Source: JACVRW01 sp963764665 (GTDB lineage: Bacteria; Actinomycetota; Thermoleophilia; Solirubrobacterales; Thermoleophilaceae). Taken from it: a stretch of DNA of 64,000 bases. Shown in pieces: positions 31,927-40,244 of the stretch. A program made the position numbers and the translations under genes. A model generated the notes under the pieces. The model saw only the letters and a program-made list of their open reading frames with translations, was not told the DNA's origin and made no database searches. The DNA is taken from NCBI GenBank assembly GCA_963764665.1, contig CAVXTL010000016.1:1-64000 (forward strand). The letters run 5' to 3'. Positions within the stretch are counted from its first letter, which is position 1. The number at the start of each line of letters is the position of its first letter.

Positions 31927-33450
31927 CTACGAGTGCAGGGGCTCCTTCATCGAGTCCGTCTCCGGAGCCTCGATGTAGGGCTGCTGCTCGTCCTGGTTCT
32001 CCTCCTCGTGATACGCCGACTCGGCGTTCACGGCCCAGATGTCGTGCTCGGTGCCCTTGACGAGGTTGTCCACCGCGCGCATGGCGGTGAGCATCGAGTG
32101 ATCCGAGTTGTTGTAGCGGTGGAGCCCGTTCCGGCCGACCTGGATGAAGTTGTCGAGGCCGTCGAGCCACGAGCGGATCGCGTGCACGCGCTCGGAGTAG
32201 TCGGCGTCGTACATCGGGTACGCCTTGGGCACGCGGACGACGAAGCCGAACTCGAGCTGCTCCTTGCGGGCGAGGCCGAGCTGCTCCAGCTCACGCATTC
32301 CGAGGTCGATGAGCTTGTCGTCGTCCATCTCCCACATCTTGTCGCCGGCGAAGCAGAAGAACTCGAGGCCGACGCAGGCCTTGCTCGGGTCGGGCACCAT
32401 CCACGGGCTCCAGGAGCGGAAGTTCTGGATCCGGCCGACGTTGACCTTCGGGTCGTGGATGTAGATCCAGTTGTCCGGGAAGAGATCCTCCCCGTCGAGC
32501 ACCACCGAGACGGTGAGGAAGTCGCGGTACCGGAGCCCGCGCGCGGCCGCCATCACCTCGTGCTTGGGCGCCGGATCGGCCATGCCCACCGTGTTGCGCA
32601 GCGGCAGCGAGGAGATGACCGCCGAGGGCTCGAACGACGTGCCGTCGCTCACGTGCACGCGCACGCACTTGGAGCCGTCGAACTCGAGCCGGGTGACGCG
32701 GTGGTTGAGCAGGACCTTCCCACCGATCTGCTCGATGTCGGTGGTCATCTGCTCCCACATCTGCCCGGGGCCGTAGCGCGGGTAGTTGAACTCGGAGATG
32801 AGGCTCGTGACCTTGTCGCCGCGGTTGCCGAAGAACGCAGACCAGGCGGCGCGGAAGAACGACAGGTTCTTGATCCGCTGGGCGGCCCAGTCGGCTCGGA
32901 TCTCGGACGTGGGCACGCCCCAGACCTTCTCGGTGTAGGACTTGAAGAACTGGTTGAAGAGGAACTTGCCGAAGCGGTTCGAGACCCACTCCTCGTAGGT
33001 CTCCTCCTTGCCCTTCGGCTTGACGGCGGCCCAGAGATAGGAGAGCAGCGCCCTGGTCAGGTCGATCGGGCCGAGCTTCTTCATCACGTCCGGGCCGCGC
33101 AGCGGGTAGTCGAGGAACTTGGCCTCGCCGTGGCGGTCGCGCCAGTAGATGCGCGACATGCGCGGACGCTTGAGGAACTCCTCCTTCATGATCTCGTGCC
33201 AGAGGTCGTCGACCTCCTGGACCTTGGTGAAGAAGCGGTGTCCGCCCAGGTCGAAGCGGTAGCCGTCCCGGACCGCCGTCTTGGCGATCCCGCCCACCTG
33301 GTCCTCGGCCTCGAGGATCACCACGGGCAGTCCCTGCTTCGACAGGAGGTATCCGGCGGTCAGGCCGGCTGGCCCCGCGCCGAGGATGACCGTCGGCTTG
33401 GTACGGAGCTCGGGGTTGGCAAGCTGGGGCTGTCGGCTGTCGTGGCTCAT
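31927..33450 (-). CDS. FAD-dependent oxidoreductase, UDP-galactopyranose-mutase/amine-oxidase type
   Basis: 507-residue flavoprotein. An N-terminal Rossmann motif TVILGAGPAGLTAGYLLSKQG with acidic LEAED is followed by QVGGIAKTAVRDGYRFDLGGHRFFTK. The GGHRFF element is typical of UGM-like and protoporphyrinogen-oxidase-like proteins in polysaccharide clusters. A C-terminal FAD contact is GRNGLHRYNNSDHSMLTAM. The start ATG 33450 overlaps the TGA of the preceding glycosyltransferase, so the pair is co-translated. Likely modifies a nucleotide sugar or lipid-linked sugar; the exact reaction is not predictable. Confidence 0.85.
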   Translation of the reverse strand: MSHDSRQPQLANPELRTKPTVILGAGPAGLTAGYLLSKQGLPVVILEAEDQVGGIAKTAVRDGYRFDLGGHRFFTKVQEVDDLWHEIMKEEFLKRPRMSRIYWRDRHGEAKFLDYPLRGPDVMKKLGPIDLTRALLSYLWAAVKPKGKEETYEEWVSNRFGKFLFNQFFKSYTEKVWGVPTSEIRADWAAQRIKNLSFFRAAWSAFFGNRGDKVTSLISEFNYPRYGPGQMWEQMTTDIEQIGGKVLLNHRVTRLEFDGSKCVRVHVSDGTSFEPSAVISSLPLRNTVGMADPAPKHEVMAAARGLRYRDFLTVSVVLDGEDLFPDNWIYIHDPKVNVGRIQNFRSWSPWMVPDPSKACVGLEFFCFAGDKMWEMDDDKLIDLGMRELEQLGLARKEQLEFGFVVRVPKAYPMYDADYSERVHAIRSWLDGLDNFIQVGRNGLHRYNNSDHSMLTAMRAVDNLVKGTEHDIWAVNAESAYHEEENQDEQQPYIEAPETDSMKEPLHS

Positions 33451-35024
33451 CCGCTCTTTTCGTAGATAACTCCGCGCACTCCGATTCGCGTGGCCCGGCG
33501 GTAGAAGGGAGGCACGACGGCCACGCGCTCGAAGCGCTCGTCGCTCGCCAGCGCTCCGCCCCATTGGGCCGAGCGACGCCTCACGAGCTCGGTCCAGGGC
33601 GAGTCCCAGTCGTCCACCCGCGTAGTAACCGGATGCACGATGAGGACGCGACCGCCCGCGGGGAGCCTAGCAAGGAGCGGCTCCAGGTTTTTGGCGGTGG
33701 TGGCGTCCTTCATGCGGTCGTAGCCGTCGGTCCAGTCCATCACGCGGTCGTTCTTGACGGGCCCCATCGCGTTGGCGAACGTGAGCTTCGGCGCGCCCCC
33801 GAGGCGCTCGAGGTGGTACTCGAGCAGCGGCCCCTGCTCGGGTTGCATGGACAGCACGAGGTCGCCCTTGCGGAGCTCGGGCACCGACGCCACGCGCAGG
33901 TCCGCGGCGTTCGACTTGTTGGTGAGCCCGAACGTCCGCGGGATCGCCCAGATCCCGAGCACGATCACGAGGGCCACCAGCCCGAGCTTGCCGGCCCGGG
34001 CGAGCCCGACCGCGCTGACGAGCAGGAGCGGCCCGAGGATGACCCCGAGATAGCGGGTCGTCCACGCCGGCGAGACCTGGGACACGATCCATGCGACCGC
34101 GAGCGTGGCCAGCGGCACGAGCAGCCCCGCGATCACGGCGCTGCGCTCCCTGTCGTCCACGCGCCGCTGGAGGATCACCGCTATCCCCGAGCCGCCGGCG
34201 AGCAGGAGCGCCACGGTGGGCGTGCCGCCGCCGAGGAGCCCCTTCGAGATCTGCACGGGCGCGCCGAAGTTGGGCGCGTTCAGCCAGGGGGCGCCGGTGT
34301 GCTGGATCTGGTGCAGCAGCGTGGGCACCCAGGGCAGGTAGAGGACACCGACGCATCCGAACCCGATCAGGGCGTCACGCACGAACGCGCGGCGGTCCGC
34401 AGACACGTACCAGCAGGGCACGAGCGCGACTAGCGACCCGGCGGCCATGAAGAGCCCCCAGTTGTGGGTGTACACGAGCAGGGCGAGGAAGATCACGAAC
34501 GCCGGCAGGTATGAGCGCCGGCGGAAGGCGAACACGTGCAGGAAGGCCGCGGCCGTGAGCAGCGAGAGCAGCAGCATGAGCGAGTACATGCGCGTCTCCT
34601 GGGCGTAGTTCGTGAGGAAGGGGTTGACCGCGCAGAGCGCGGCGCAGATCAGGCCGGCGCGCCGTCCGAAGAGGCTCCAGCCGGCCCACATACCGCCGGG
34701 GATCGTGAGCAGCGCGATCACCATCGAGAGGCTCTGCGTGTCGGCGGGGCCGTCGCCGAACACGTCGATCCAGACCGACAGCAGCATGTAGTAGAGCGGC
34801 GGCGAGCCGTCGACCCGGAGCACGCCGGGGATGTCGAACAGCGGCTGGGAGGCGATCCCGATCGACAGCCCTTCGTCCATCCAGAGCGACTCGCCCAGCG
34901 ACTTGGTGCGCAGGTACAGCGAGGCCGCGAACAGGACGAAGAGCACTGCCGCAGGGACGAGCAGACCCGTGGAAAGCGGGCCTACGCTCGGAAGGGCACG
35001 GGCGCGGGACGCGACGCTTGCCAC
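33447..35024 (-). CDS. GT39-family membrane glycosyltransferase
   Basis: 525 residues, about 12 membrane helices. The first extracytoplasmic loop has the GT-C acidic motif SLWMDEGLSIGIA, then RVDGSPPLYYMLLSVW, classic for PMT-like enzymes. A soluble C-terminus ends with RATRIGVRGVIYEKSG. GTG 35024 is fixed by a TACGAT box six bases upstream; the longer open frame to 35993 is a shadow. Translationally coupled to the flavoprotein gene. Confidence 0.85.
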   Translation of the reverse strand: MASVASRARALPSVGPLSTGLLVPAAVLFVLFAASLYLRTKSLGESLWMDEGLSIGIASQPLFDIPGVLRVDGSPPLYYMLLSVWIDVFGDGPADTQSLSMVIALLTIPGGMWAGWSLFGRRAGLICAALCAVNPFLTNYAQETRMYSLMLLLSLLTAAAFLHVFAFRRRSYLPAFVIFLALLVYTHNWGLFMAAGSLVALVPCWYVSADRRAFVRDALIGFGCVGVLYLPWVPTLLHQIQHTGAPWLNAPNFGAPVQISKGLLGGGTPTVALLLAGGSGIAVILQRRVDDRERSAVIAGLLVPLATLAVAWIVSQVSPAWTTRYLGVILGPLLLVSAVGLARAGKLGLVALVIVLGIWAIPRTFGLTNKSNAADLRVASVPELRKGDLVLSMQPEQGPLLEYHLERLGGAPKLTFANAMGPVKNDRVMDWTDGYDRMKDATTAKNLEPLLARLPAGGRVLIVHPVTTRVDDWDSPWTELVRRRSAQWGGALASDERFERVAVVPPFYRRATRIGVRGVIYEKSG

Positions 35025-35030
35025 CGGGCG

Positions 35031-35036
35031 ATCGTA
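35031..35036 (-). promoter_or_regulatory. -10 box of leaderless GT39 gene
   Basis: TACGAT, six bases, GTG 35024. Confidence 0.5.
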
Positions 35037-35071
35037 GTGATTCGTGCGGGCGTTTCGGCGCCCGGCGCGGG

Positions 35072-36658
35072 TCAGGCCGGCGGCGGCGGAGCCGTCGGAG
35101 CGTCCCGCCCCGCACGCGGACACGCGGCTCCCCCGGGCACCTGCGGCGCGGTGAGCAGACGCCACTTGCCCTTGGTGGCCACGAGGCGGAAGCGGTCGTC
35201 GGTCGGCTTGACCACGAGCGGGCCGTCGGGCACCGTCCGGGTGCGGAACACCGCGCCCGGCGCGGGCGTGACGATCGACCCGACCTGGATTCCGTGGAGG
35301 TGGAGGTGGTAGGCCACCAGCTGCGTCTGGAACGGGCCGCTGAATGCCTGGCCGCACGCCACGATGCGGTCGCGCCCGCCCGCCTGCTCGATCAGGCCCT
35401 TCAGGTCGTGCCACAGCTGGGCCTCGTGGCGAAGCCCCCCGGACACCCTTCCGGTGTTGTCGGCCTTCTCGACGATGAACGGTGAGAAGATCGCCAGCGA
35501 GACGAAGAAGGCCCCCGCCGCGGTGAGCGCGCCGGCGCGCTCGTCCTTGAACGCGCGCGCGCCGAGCCAGCCCACTCCCTGGAGAACCCGCGCGGCGCCC
35601 AGTCCGCCGAGCACGCACACGCCCGCGGTGGTCACGATCAGGTAGCGCTGGTTGCCGGCGAACCCTGCCTCGGTCATCCCGGCCACGAGCGCGAACCAGC
35701 CGAACGAGCCGGCCGCGACGGCAAGGGTGAGCCCCTCGCGCCGGTGCTTGACCCACATGTAGAGCGCGTAGAGGAAGCCGATGATGATGCCGAGCTTCAC
35801 CGGCGCGATCACCACCTTGCGGAAGCGGCTGATCAGCTCGAGCGCGGGGTGCTCGGCGAAGGCCGCGCTGCCGGGGTTCGGGTTGTTGGCCCGGGCGCCG
35901 GCCCGGAAGGGGTCGCCGGAGCCCCACCACTCGGGCAGGAACCAGAGCGCGGGAACGAGTGCCGCCAGCATCACTAGGCGCGTGCGCAGCCACGGCTCGG
36001 CGAACCAGAGCCAGAGCCCGTAGAGCCCGAGGAACGGCCAGACCTCGGGGCGCAGCAGCGCGCCCGCGAAGGCCAGGTAGAGAGCGTGGTCGCGCCGCCC
36101 GTCAAGGTGCCGCTCGAAGGCCCAGAGCACGAGCGCCGCGAGCAGCGCCTCCGAGTTCCCGAGCGCCGCGTCGCGCACGAACTTGAAGCTCGAGAACAGC
36201 GCCAGCGCGGCGAAGGTCCCGGCCAGCACGCCGTACCAGCCGCCGCCTATCAGCCGGCGCGCCACCCGGTACGTCATCACGCACGCGAGCAGGCCTCCGG
36301 CCCGTGCCACGATCAGCCACAGGTAGGGCGCCACGTCGTCCCCGAACACCGAGAACGGCGTCGTGAAGAGGATCGGCAGCGGCTTCCAGGACGGGCCGCC
36401 CTCCGTCACGAGGTCGAGGTGAGCGATCTCGCGGCCCCACATGATCCAGGCCCACGGGTCGTAGGTGGGCGTGGAGGGAGTGACCAGGCTGATGGCCGCC
36501 ACCACGAGGCAGACAGCGATCAGCACGGGCATCGAGCCGCCCCAGCGGATGAGCTCGCGGACGAGGGCGGGCCTGCCGTCGCCGGGATCGGACCGCGGGC
36601 GGGCGGGGTCCGAGTCCCGCCGGCGCAGCGGACGCAGCTGTGCGGCGGGCGCCCGCAT
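35072..36658 (-). CDS. Polytopic membrane protein, GT-C-like
   Basis: 528 residues with about ten hydrophobic helices after a charged N-terminus. The first large outer loop reads PTYDPWAWIMWGREIAHLDL, a DPWAW element seen in actinobacterial mannosyltransferase-like proteins. A C-terminal soluble region ends in Pro/Ala-rich sequence. Nine bases after the LPG-synthase-like gene, hence same operon. Probable envelope glycosyltransferase; donor unknown. Confidence 0.7.
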   Translation of the reverse strand: MRAPAAQLRPLRRRDSDPARPRSDPGDGRPALVRELIRWGGSMPVLIAVCLVVAAISLVTPSTPTYDPWAWIMWGREIAHLDLVTEGGPSWKPLPILFTTPFSVFGDDVAPYLWLIVARAGGLLACVMTYRVARRLIGGGWYGVLAGTFAALALFSSFKFVRDAALGNSEALLAALVLWAFERHLDGRRDHALYLAFAGALLRPEVWPFLGLYGLWLWFAEPWLRTRLVMLAALVPALWFLPEWWGSGDPFRAGARANNPNPGSAAFAEHPALELISRFRKVVIAPVKLGIIIGFLYALYMWVKHRREGLTLAVAAGSFGWFALVAGMTEAGFAGNQRYLIVTTAGVCVLGGLGAARVLQGVGWLGARAFKDERAGALTAAGAFFVSLAIFSPFIVEKADNTGRVSGGLRHEAQLWHDLKGLIEQAGGRDRIVACGQAFSGPFQTQLVAYHLHLHGIQVGSIVTPAPGAVFRTRTVPDGPLVVKPTDDRFRLVATKGKWRLLTAPQVPGGAACPRAGRDAPTAPPPPA

Positions 36659-36667
36659 CAGGGGTGG

Positions 36668-37771
36668 CTAGGCGACTGTGTCCGTGGCCGCGCGGGCGCG
36701 GGGTGGGGTTGGGTCCGCGACCTCGCCCACGCCGCCCGACTCGAGACGGAAGGCCGAGCGCAGGCGGGACCAGCCGCCGTAGCGAGTGACCAGGATCACG
36801 AGCCCGACGATCGTGATCGGGATGTAGAGGACGAAGCGCAGCAGCAGCATGTACGTGACCGCCATCGAGCCGCTGGCCCCGAGCCGGCGTGCGCCGAACG
36901 CGACGGCGGCGTCGAAGGTGCCGATCGACCCCGGAGCGGCGGGAAGCGCCGCGACGAAGTTCGTCAGCGCGACGAGGTAGAGCGCGCCGGTCACGCTGAA
37001 ATCCAGGTCGACCGCGTATGCAACGGCCAGGTACACGGCCGCCTCGACCGCCCAGAGCACGAAGGTGCCGGCCAGCAGCAGCGCCCCGCCGCGTCCGAGC
37101 AGGGCGCGCGGGGAGTCGGCGAGCGGCCTCAGCCAGTCCCGCGCGCGATCGAAGACGTGGTGGGTGCGCATGAACCACAGCACGATGCCCGCGACCACCA
37201 GCAGCACCACTCCGGCTCCGGCCATGACCACCGGCCGGTCGGTGGGCAGCACGCTCGAGCTGAGCGCGCCGTAGACCACGACGACGAAGATCACGGCCAG
37301 CGCGAGCAGGTCGAGGATCCGCTCGGCTACCACCGACCCGAGCACGGTGCGCTTGCTCGCGTCGCAACGGCCCGAGAGCAGCACGACCTTGAGCGCCTCG
37401 CCGGCGCGGGCGGGCAGCACGTTGTTCCCCATGTAGCCGACGACGGTGAGCGCATACGAGTCGGTTCGCGAGGGCCGGACGCCGGTGAGGCGCAGGATGC
37501 GGTACCAGCGCTCGCCGCGCATCAGCGTGGCGACCGCGTAGAGCAGCAGCGCCGCGCCCAGCCACAGGTAGGAGGACGCCTCGTGCGGGAACGTGGGCGC
37601 TTCCTGCCGCGAAGCCCACCAGACCACGGCGGCGAGGGCGACCAGCGAGATGACTCCTTGGATGAGCGCGAAGCGTCGGTTCATGGAAGGGACTCGGCGC
37701 CCGGACTGCTCGGAGGGCGAAGTACCTGCGCAGCCGCAACCGGCCGCGGGAAGCCGATCGGCGGGCTTCAC
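36668..37771 (-). CDS. Lysylphosphatidylglycerol-synthase-type membrane protein (UPF0104)
   Basis: 367 residues from GTG 37771, or 338 from ATG 37684 (neither has a clear ribosome-binding site; the second removes a Cys/Pro-rich leader). About eight membrane helices, with the family segments VGYMGNNVLPARAGEALKVVLL and FVAALPAAPGSIGTFDAAVA. Relatives are flippase-like domains of MprF and uncharacterised proteins in glycan loci. No aminoacyltransferase domain, so not a complete MprF. Confidence 0.82.
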   Translation of the reverse strand: MKPADRLPAAGCGCAGTSPSEQSGRRVPSMNRRFALIQGVISLVALAAVVWWASRQEAPTFPHEASSYLWLGAALLLYAVATLMRGERWYRILRLTGVRPSRTDSYALTVVGYMGNNVLPARAGEALKVVLLSGRCDASKRTVLGSVVAERILDLLALAVIFVVVVYGALSSSVLPTDRPVVMAGAGVVLLVVAGIVLWFMRTHHVFDRARDWLRPLADSPRALLGRGGALLLAGTFVLWAVEAAVYLAVAYAVDLDFSVTGALYLVALTNFVAALPAAPGSIGTFDAAVAFGARRLGASGSMAVTYMLLLRFVLYIPITIVGLVILVTRYGGWSRLRSAFRLESGGVGEVADPTPPRARAATDTVA

Positions 37772-37857
37772 GGTAGCAGCAGCACCCCCCTGCCGGAAGA
37801 CCCTGGAGGGCCGGTTCGGCTGAGTCTGACGCTACCCTCCGGCGCCGTTTCTCCGCC

Positions 37858-39852
37858 GTGCGCGCACTCCTCTCCTCCACCCTGGCCCTGCTCGCGCTGA
37901 CCGTCGCGCTGCCGGACGCTGCGCGCGCTCAGGTGGGCGCGCCCGAACCCGGAACGCCCCAGCCCGCACCGGAGCTCGAGGTCCAGGCGCCGACCAAGCG
38001 CCTGCTGGTCCGCGAGGGCCAGGACGGACGGCTCCTGCTCGGGGGCCGTTGGTACTTCCGCCAGGACGACCTGTTCGTGGGCGAGGCCCAGGGCTGGTAT
38101 CGCCAGCGCGACCTCGCTGGCTGGAGCCGTGAGCGCGTGCCGAGCAGCTGGAACGCCCAGGACCTCGACCAGAACCGCGCGAGCGTCGGCTGGTACCGCA
38201 AGGAGTTCACGCTGCCCGAGGCGCCGAAGGACGTGCAGCGGTTCTGGAAGGTGCGCTTCGAGGGGGTGAACTACCGCAGCACCGTCTGGCTCAACGGGCG
38301 CAGACTCGGGAGCTTCGTGGGCTACTTCCCCTTCGAGCTCGATCTCACCGGTCTGCGCCGCGGCCGCAACACGCTGGTGCTGAAGGTCTCGAGCCTGCGC
38401 GGCCGGACCGACCTGACCCACTGGCGCCCCGCGCCTTTCAACGGCTTCGGCACGGGCGGCTGGTGGAACTTCGGTGGGATCCTGCGGGAGGTCTACGTAC
38501 GGCCGATCGACACGATCGACGTCCAGGATGTGCGTGCGCTTCCGCGGCTCGACTGCGTCCGCTGCCGGGCGCGCGTGGCCGTGCGCACCACCCTCCGCAA
38601 CCTCTCCGGCAAGCCGCGCGACGTGGCGCTGACGCTACGCGTGCGCGGACCCGGGCTGGACGAGCGCATCGCGCTGAAGCCGCAGCGGCTGGCCGCGCGC
38701 ACGCGGCGCGAGATCGGCACGCGGGTCGACATCGCGCGCCCGAAGCTGTGGCAGCCCGGGAGCCCCGTGCTCTACACGCTGTCCGCCTCGGCGGAGACGG
38801 TGGAGCCCAAGCGCAAGAAGCAGAAGGAACCCGAGCTGGTGCGCCGCGGCACGTACCGCCTGAGCTTCGGCGTGCGAAAGCTCGAGACCCGGCGCGGCGT
38901 GCTCTATCTGAACGGGCGTCGCCTGCGCCTGCGCGGTGCCAGCATCCACGAGGACGACATCGTCACCGGCGGAGCGCTCACTTCTGCCACGCGCTCGTCC
39001 CTGGTGCGCCGGCTCGTGGACCTCGGAGCGACGGTCACCCGCGCGCACTATCCGCTGCATCCGGCGTTCCTCGAGGCCTTCGACCGGCTCGGCATCCTCT
39101 ACTGGGCGCAGGCGCCGGTGTACCAGCTGCCCAACTCGTTCTTCGATCTGCCCGCGGTGCGCGCCTCGGCCACGAGGGCGGTGCGGCTGACGGTGGAGAA
39201 CAACCTCAACCACGCGTCCGTGTTCGCCTGGTCGCTCGTGAACGAGCCGGCCGGCAGCAGGTCGGAGCTCGGCCGGATCGGCCCGGGGCTCGAAGCCTTC
39301 ATCCGCGACGGCGCCGCCGCGGCGCGGGAGATCGACGACACCCGGCTGATCGCAATCGACCGCCAAGCACGCGACGGGGAGCCGCTCACCTCGCCCGCGT
39401 ACCGGTACCTGGACGCCCTCGGAGTGAATGAGTACTTCGGCTGGTACGACTCGTACCGCCCCGACCTGGTCCGGCCGCCCACGACCACGGCCGAGCTCGG
39501 GCCGTACCTCGACGCGCTGCACCGCGCCAACCCGGCCCTCCCTCTGGTGATCACCGAGTACGGGGCCGAGGCGTCGCGTCCCGGCCCGGTCAGCGAGCCG
39601 GGCAGCTACCAGTTCCAGACGAAGTACACGATCGACCATCTGCGGATCCACAACTCCAAGCGCTACATCGCCGGCTCGATCGCCTGGGCGCTGCGGGACT
39701 TCCGGGTCGAGCCCGGATGGCGCGGCGGCGCGCCGCTCGCCTACGCGACTCCCCCGTGGAACAACAAGAGCCTGATCGAGGAGACGAACGTGCGGAAGCC
39801 CGTGTACTCGGAGCTGCGCAAGCGCTGGCGGAACACGAGGCCGCTCGGGTGA
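37858..39852 (+). CDS. Secreted glycoside hydrolase family 2 enzyme
   Basis: 664 residues from GTG 37858. Signal peptide (LALLALTVALPDAARA). Sugar-binding jelly-roll about 45-205 (SVGWYRKEF, NYRSTVWLNGRRLG, GWWNFGGILREVYV), an immunoglobulin-like domain about 210-320, and a TIM barrel from about 330. Acid/base Glu in SLVNEPAG and nucleophile Glu in VITEYGAEA are both present, so it should be active as a beta-galactosidase, glucuronidase or mannosidase type. Coupled by overlap (GTGA) to the small lipoprotein gene. Confidence 0.88.
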   Translation: MRALLSSTLALLALTVALPDAARAQVGAPEPGTPQPAPELEVQAPTKRLLVREGQDGRLLLGGRWYFRQDDLFVGEAQGWYRQRDLAGWSRERVPSSWNAQDLDQNRASVGWYRKEFTLPEAPKDVQRFWKVRFEGVNYRSTVWLNGRRLGSFVGYFPFELDLTGLRRGRNTLVLKVSSLRGRTDLTHWRPAPFNGFGTGGWWNFGGILREVYVRPIDTIDVQDVRALPRLDCVRCRARVAVRTTLRNLSGKPRDVALTLRVRGPGLDERIALKPQRLAARTRREIGTRVDIARPKLWQPGSPVLYTLSASAETVEPKRKKQKEPELVRRGTYRLSFGVRKLETRRGVLYLNGRRLRLRGASIHEDDIVTGGALTSATRSSLVRRLVDLGATVTRAHYPLHPAFLEAFDRLGILYWAQAPVYQLPNSFFDLPAVRASATRAVRLTVENNLNHASVFAWSLVNEPAGSRSELGRIGPGLEAFIRDGAAAAREIDDTRLIAIDRQARDGEPLTSPAYRYLDALGVNEYFGWYDSYRPDLVRPPTTTAELGPYLDALHRANPALPLVITEYGAEASRPGPVSEPGSYQFQTKYTIDHLRIHNSKRYIAGSIAWALRDFRVEPGWRGGAPLAYATPPWNNKSLIEETNVRKPVYSELRKRWRNTRPLG

Positions 39853-40238
39853 TCCAAGAGCTGCCGCTTGTACGCTCCGCCGCCTTGAGACGCCTGCTCC
39901 TCATCGCGGTGGCCGCGGCCGCGCTCCCCGGCTGCACCATCGGCTCGGGCAACGGCGAGCCCGGCGACGACGACGCCGACAAGCGCGGCGCCGCGATCTC
40001 CTGCCTCACCGAGGACAAGGGGCTCACCGCGAACGAGGAAGGCAAGAACGAGGTGCTCGTGGGAGACCCCGAGACCGGCCCGCGGATCGTCTTCTACCTG
40101 ACCAGCGGGCAGGCCGAGGCGGCCCAGTTCGAGGGCGACGGCGAGGGGGCCGAGCAGATCGGCAGCGCGCTGCTCTTCGTACGTGGGGCGAGCGAGGACG
40201 AGCTCGAGGAAGTGGAGGCGTGCCTCACCGACCTGTAA
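39849..40238 (+). CDS. Small putative lipoprotein
   Basis: 129 residues from GTG 39849 (overlaps the GH2 stop), or 117 from TTG 39885. The hydrophobic stretch LLLIAVAAAALPGC is a lipobox signal; a Gly/Asp-rich linker and an acidic domain with two further cysteines (ISCLTEDKG, VEACLTDL) follow. No recognised domain. Probably membrane-tethered and possibly an accessory of the GH2 enzyme. Confidence 0.6.
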   Translation: MIQELPLVRSAALRRLLLIAVAAAALPGCTIGSGNGEPGDDDADKRGAAISCLTEDKGLTANEEGKNEVLVGDPETGPRIVFYLTSGQAEAAQFEGDGEGAEQIGSALLFVRGASEDELEEVEACLTDL

Positions 40239-40244
40239 GGGCGG

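Noticed and set aside
37858..40238. GH2 and lipoprotein read as a two-component binding system (SusD-like)
   Set aside because: The lipoprotein is too short and has no carbohydrate-binding pattern.
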